From contig JANXRR010000221.1 of the NCBI GenBank assembly GCA_025356795.1, positions 1 through 7,283 of the forward strand: a stretch of DNA of 7,283 nt, written 5' to 3'. Positions 5,725 through 7,283 of the stretch are shown one piece after another (position 1 is the stretch's first letter; the number at the start of each line of letters is the position of its first letter). This DNA comes from Bacteroidia bacterium (lineage in GTDB: Bacteria; Bacteroidota; Bacteroidia; Cytophagales; Cyclobacteriaceae). Position numbers and translations under genes: made by a program. The notes below the pieces were generated by a model. That model saw only the letters and a list, made by a program, of their open reading frames with translations. It searched no databases and was not told the DNA's origin.

Positions 5725-6522
5725 TTGAATAAACTTTTCTTAACTGTTGTTATATTTTTCTATTCGCTTAGCGCACTTTGTCAAAAAAGTGAAATACTAA
5801 ATGAGGTTGCATCTATGTGCACAAAAATAGAACAACAGTCAACATTAAAAGATAAAATCAAAGTATTTGCAAACCAAGTTGATAAGAGAAGACCAAAATC
5901 TCAGCTTAGATTTCTTCAAAAAGTATTTTATAAAACCCATCAAAAGTTTTTGGAAGAGTATAAACCCTACAGCTCAATAGACGAATTAGTAGAAACAGGG
6001 GTTTATGATTGTCTGACTGCAACTTCATTATATTCGAGCATCTTGGAAATTCTCGGTTTCAATTTCAAAATCGTTGAGACAAATTATCACATCTTTATAC
6101 TTGCATACGTGGATGGAAAGGAAGTATTGTTGGAAACTACAGATGGGTTTACGGGATTTATTTCGAATAAAGAAGAAATAAACAATAGAATAATAAAATA
6201 TCAGAATGGGAAGCCATCAACTCTACTTGGCAGAAGCTCAAAGTATCTAGAATATGATTTTCACTTGTTAAACGAAGTGCAAGGATATCAACTTCCTGGT
6301 TTAATCTATTTTAATCAAGCCGTAAAGGAATTTAATGAACACAATTGGTTAACCTGCAGGAAGCTTTTAGATAAATCAAATAAGGTGTATAACTCGCCTA
6401 GAGTTTCTGAAATAATGAATTTTGTGATTATGAAAACTACTGAAAAATCGGATAATCAAATGAAGCAAGAAGCAGATATTCGGTCGTTAGGCGATGAAGA
6501 GGCGGTTTTTTATGAGCATTAA
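5725..6522 (+). CDS. Secreted transglutaminase-fold (papain-like cysteine) protein
   Basis: A 265-residue protein with a signal peptide (NKLFLTVVIFFYSLSALCQ), probably cleaved after C19; the residue before C19 is Leu, so this is not a good lipobox. Residues about 60-145 look like a transglutaminase/bacterial cysteine-peptidase core with a plausible Cys-His-Asp triad: C96 in GVYDCLTATSLYS, H122 in ETNYHIFILAY and D140 in LLETTDGFTGF. Residues about 188-235 (PGLIYFNQAVKEFNEHNWLTCRKLL) resemble one TPR-like helical pair. The start must be TTG at 5725: the frame has a TAA at 5698-5700 and no ATG or GTG between except GTA/GTT codons, and TTG gives a normal signal sequence. I recognise the fold, not a characterised homologue; it may be a peptidase, an amidase or an inactive relative. 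It faces the convergent OmpA-family gene and overlaps it by 4 bp. Confidence 0.75.
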   Translation: MNKLFLTVVIFFYSLSALCQKSEILNEVASMCTKIEQQSTLKDKIKVFANQVDKRRPKSQLRFLQKVFYKTHQKFLEEYKPYSSIDELVETGVYDCLTATSLYSSILEILGFNFKIVETNYHIFILAYVDGKEVLLETTDGFTGFISNKEEINNRIIKYQNGKPSTLLGRSSKYLEYDFHLLNEVQGYQLPGLIYFNQAVKEFNEHNWLTCRKLLDKSNKVYNSPRVSEIMNFVIMKTTEKSDNQMKQEADIRSLGDEEAVFYEH

Positions 6523-7226
6523 TTTTCAAGAATACGTGCTTCCACGCGCCTGTTGAGCGCATGCGATTTTTCATTGTTTTCTCTACTAATTGGTTTAGTC
6601 CCTCCAAATGCCTTGGTCTTAACCCTTCCTTTTTGTACACCCTTTGATACTAAGTAATCTCTTACAGCAATAACTCTATCTTCTGATAGCTTCATATTAT
6701 CCTTAGGCTTTCCTTGAAAATCTGTATGGCCTTCAATCTGAACAACCATTTTTGGGTTATCTTGAAGCATCTTTGCTACTTCATTTAATTGAGGGTGCGA
6801 AGATGCAGCAATCTTTGAGCTACTTACTGGAAAAATAAGATTATTCAAAGGAATAACTTTACCCACTGTGTGCTGTGGTTCAGCTTGTTTTACAACCTCA
6901 ACAATTAATTCAATATCTTTTATTACTCTTCGTTCAGAATTTGCTGTGGCCGGGTCAATCACCGTTTTATATGTTTGAAACCCTTGAGCAGAAACAGTTA
7001 TTGAATATTGTTCCTTACCAAAAATAATAAATGAATAAGTGTTTCCTGCCAACGCCCCTACCTTGCTTGCATATGGAAGGCTTTGGTAAGAAATATTGGC
7101 GGAAACAGGTTCCTTAGTAACCGAATTAACTATTTTTCCTTGAACATAAATTGTTGTGTCGGTCTTTTGACCAAGAGTGAAAGCATAAGTGAAGAAAGAT
7201 AAAATGAAGAATAGAGCTATTTTCAT
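6519..7226 (-). CDS. OmpA-family peptidoglycan-binding protein with N-terminal beta-sandwich-like domain
   Basis: A 235-residue periplasmic protein. The frame is open to an earlier ATG at 7268, but ATG at 7226 begins a proper signal peptide (MKIALFFILSFFTYAFTLGQ) and the 14 extra residues are hydrophilic, so the internal start is chosen. Residues about 27-110 (VQGKIVNSVTKEPVSANISY... to IKDIEL) look like a carboxypeptidase-regulatory or PEGA-like beta-sandwich, common in Bacteroidota surface proteins. Residues about 125-235 are an OmpA C-terminal domain: FPVSSSKI, VQIEGHTDFQG with D169, NMKLSEDRVIAVRDYL with R184, KAFGGTKPI and ALNRRVEARI. D169 and R184 match the residues that bind diaminopimelate in the family. 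There is no eight-stranded outer-membrane barrel. It probably anchors an envelope component to peptidoglycan. Its stop overlaps that of the convergent secreted protein. Confidence 0.92.
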   Translation of the reverse strand: MKIALFFILSFFTYAFTLGQKTDTTIYVQGKIVNSVTKEPVSANISYQSLPYASKVGALAGNTYSFIIFGKEQYSITVSAQGFQTYKTVIDPATANSERRVIKDIELIVEVVKQAEPQHTVGKVIPLNNLIFPVSSSKIAASSHPQLNEVAKMLQDNPKMVVQIEGHTDFQGKPKDNMKLSEDRVIAVRDYLVSKGVQKGRVKTKAFGGTKPISRENNEKSHALNRRVEARILEN

Positions 7227-7283
7227 AACTAAAAAGTTTGAATTATAATTTGATAATCTTGAACTCAACTCTTCTGTTCTTTT

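Noticed and set aside
6437..6640. Minus-strand open frame at the convergent junction
   Set aside because: It overlaps the ends of two well-supported genes in another frame and shows no recognisable motif.
7227..7268. Upstream ATG extending the OmpA-family protein by 14 residues
   Set aside because: The extension is polar and would precede a complete signal peptide; the ATG at 7226 gives a normal export signal.
1..7283. CRISPR array, tRNA or rRNA gene, intact insertion sequence, phage genes
   Set aside because: No regularly spaced repeats, tRNA-like cloverleaf, rRNA-like sequence, transposase or phage motif was seen on either strand.

Overview
The window looks like chromosomal DNA of a Bacteroidota bacterium, probably a Cytophagales-type lineage. 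This is inferred from the AT-rich intergenic DNA, starts without recognisable Shine-Dalgarno sequences, several secreted enzymes, an OmpA-type lipid-free periplasmic protein with an N-terminal beta-sandwich-like part, and an ECF sigma factor in the style of that phylum. No database search was possible, so the lineage is a judgement from protein style.

Layout. Positions 1-299 (minus) hold the N-terminal part of an ECF sigma factor that runs off the left edge. Its upstream side carries a strong 12-bp hairpin (324-363), then a GC-rich, hairpin-forming repeat-like block (about 401-534). That block abuts the decayed C-terminal part of a serine beta-lactamase-family hydrolase (536-950, plus). Next come two co-directional minus-strand genes, a secreted metal-dependent amidohydrolase (3110-1848) and an exported hydroxypyruvate-isomerase-like TIM-barrel protein (1830-967), 17 nt apart and probably one operon. 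Directly upstream of that pair, ending 2 nt before the amidohydrolase ATG, is a broken hicB-hicA toxin-antitoxin module (3548-3113) that no gene caller would report because of its frameshifts and stops. Further right on the minus strand are thiol peroxidase tpx (4144-3647) and a class-3 aldehyde dehydrogenase (5626-4214). Divergent from the dehydrogenase is a secreted transglutaminase-fold protein with a TTG start (5725-6522, plus). Its stop codon overlaps that of a convergent OmpA-family protein (7226-6519, minus).

How the genes may work together. The amidohydrolase and the TIM-barrel isomerase look like a small periplasmic catabolic or modification cassette with unknown substrate. The aldehyde dehydrogenase followed by Tpx fits detoxification of aldehydes and organic peroxides (inference). 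The left half (300-950 and 3113-3548) is a zone of gene decay: two separate former genes or modules with single-base indels and nonsense changes sit among intact genes. I see no CRISPR array, RNA gene, intact mobile element or convincing new multi-gene system. The best discoveries are the unannotated hicBA remnant, the hydrolase relic fused to the GC-rich block, and the repeat-bearing divergent promoter.
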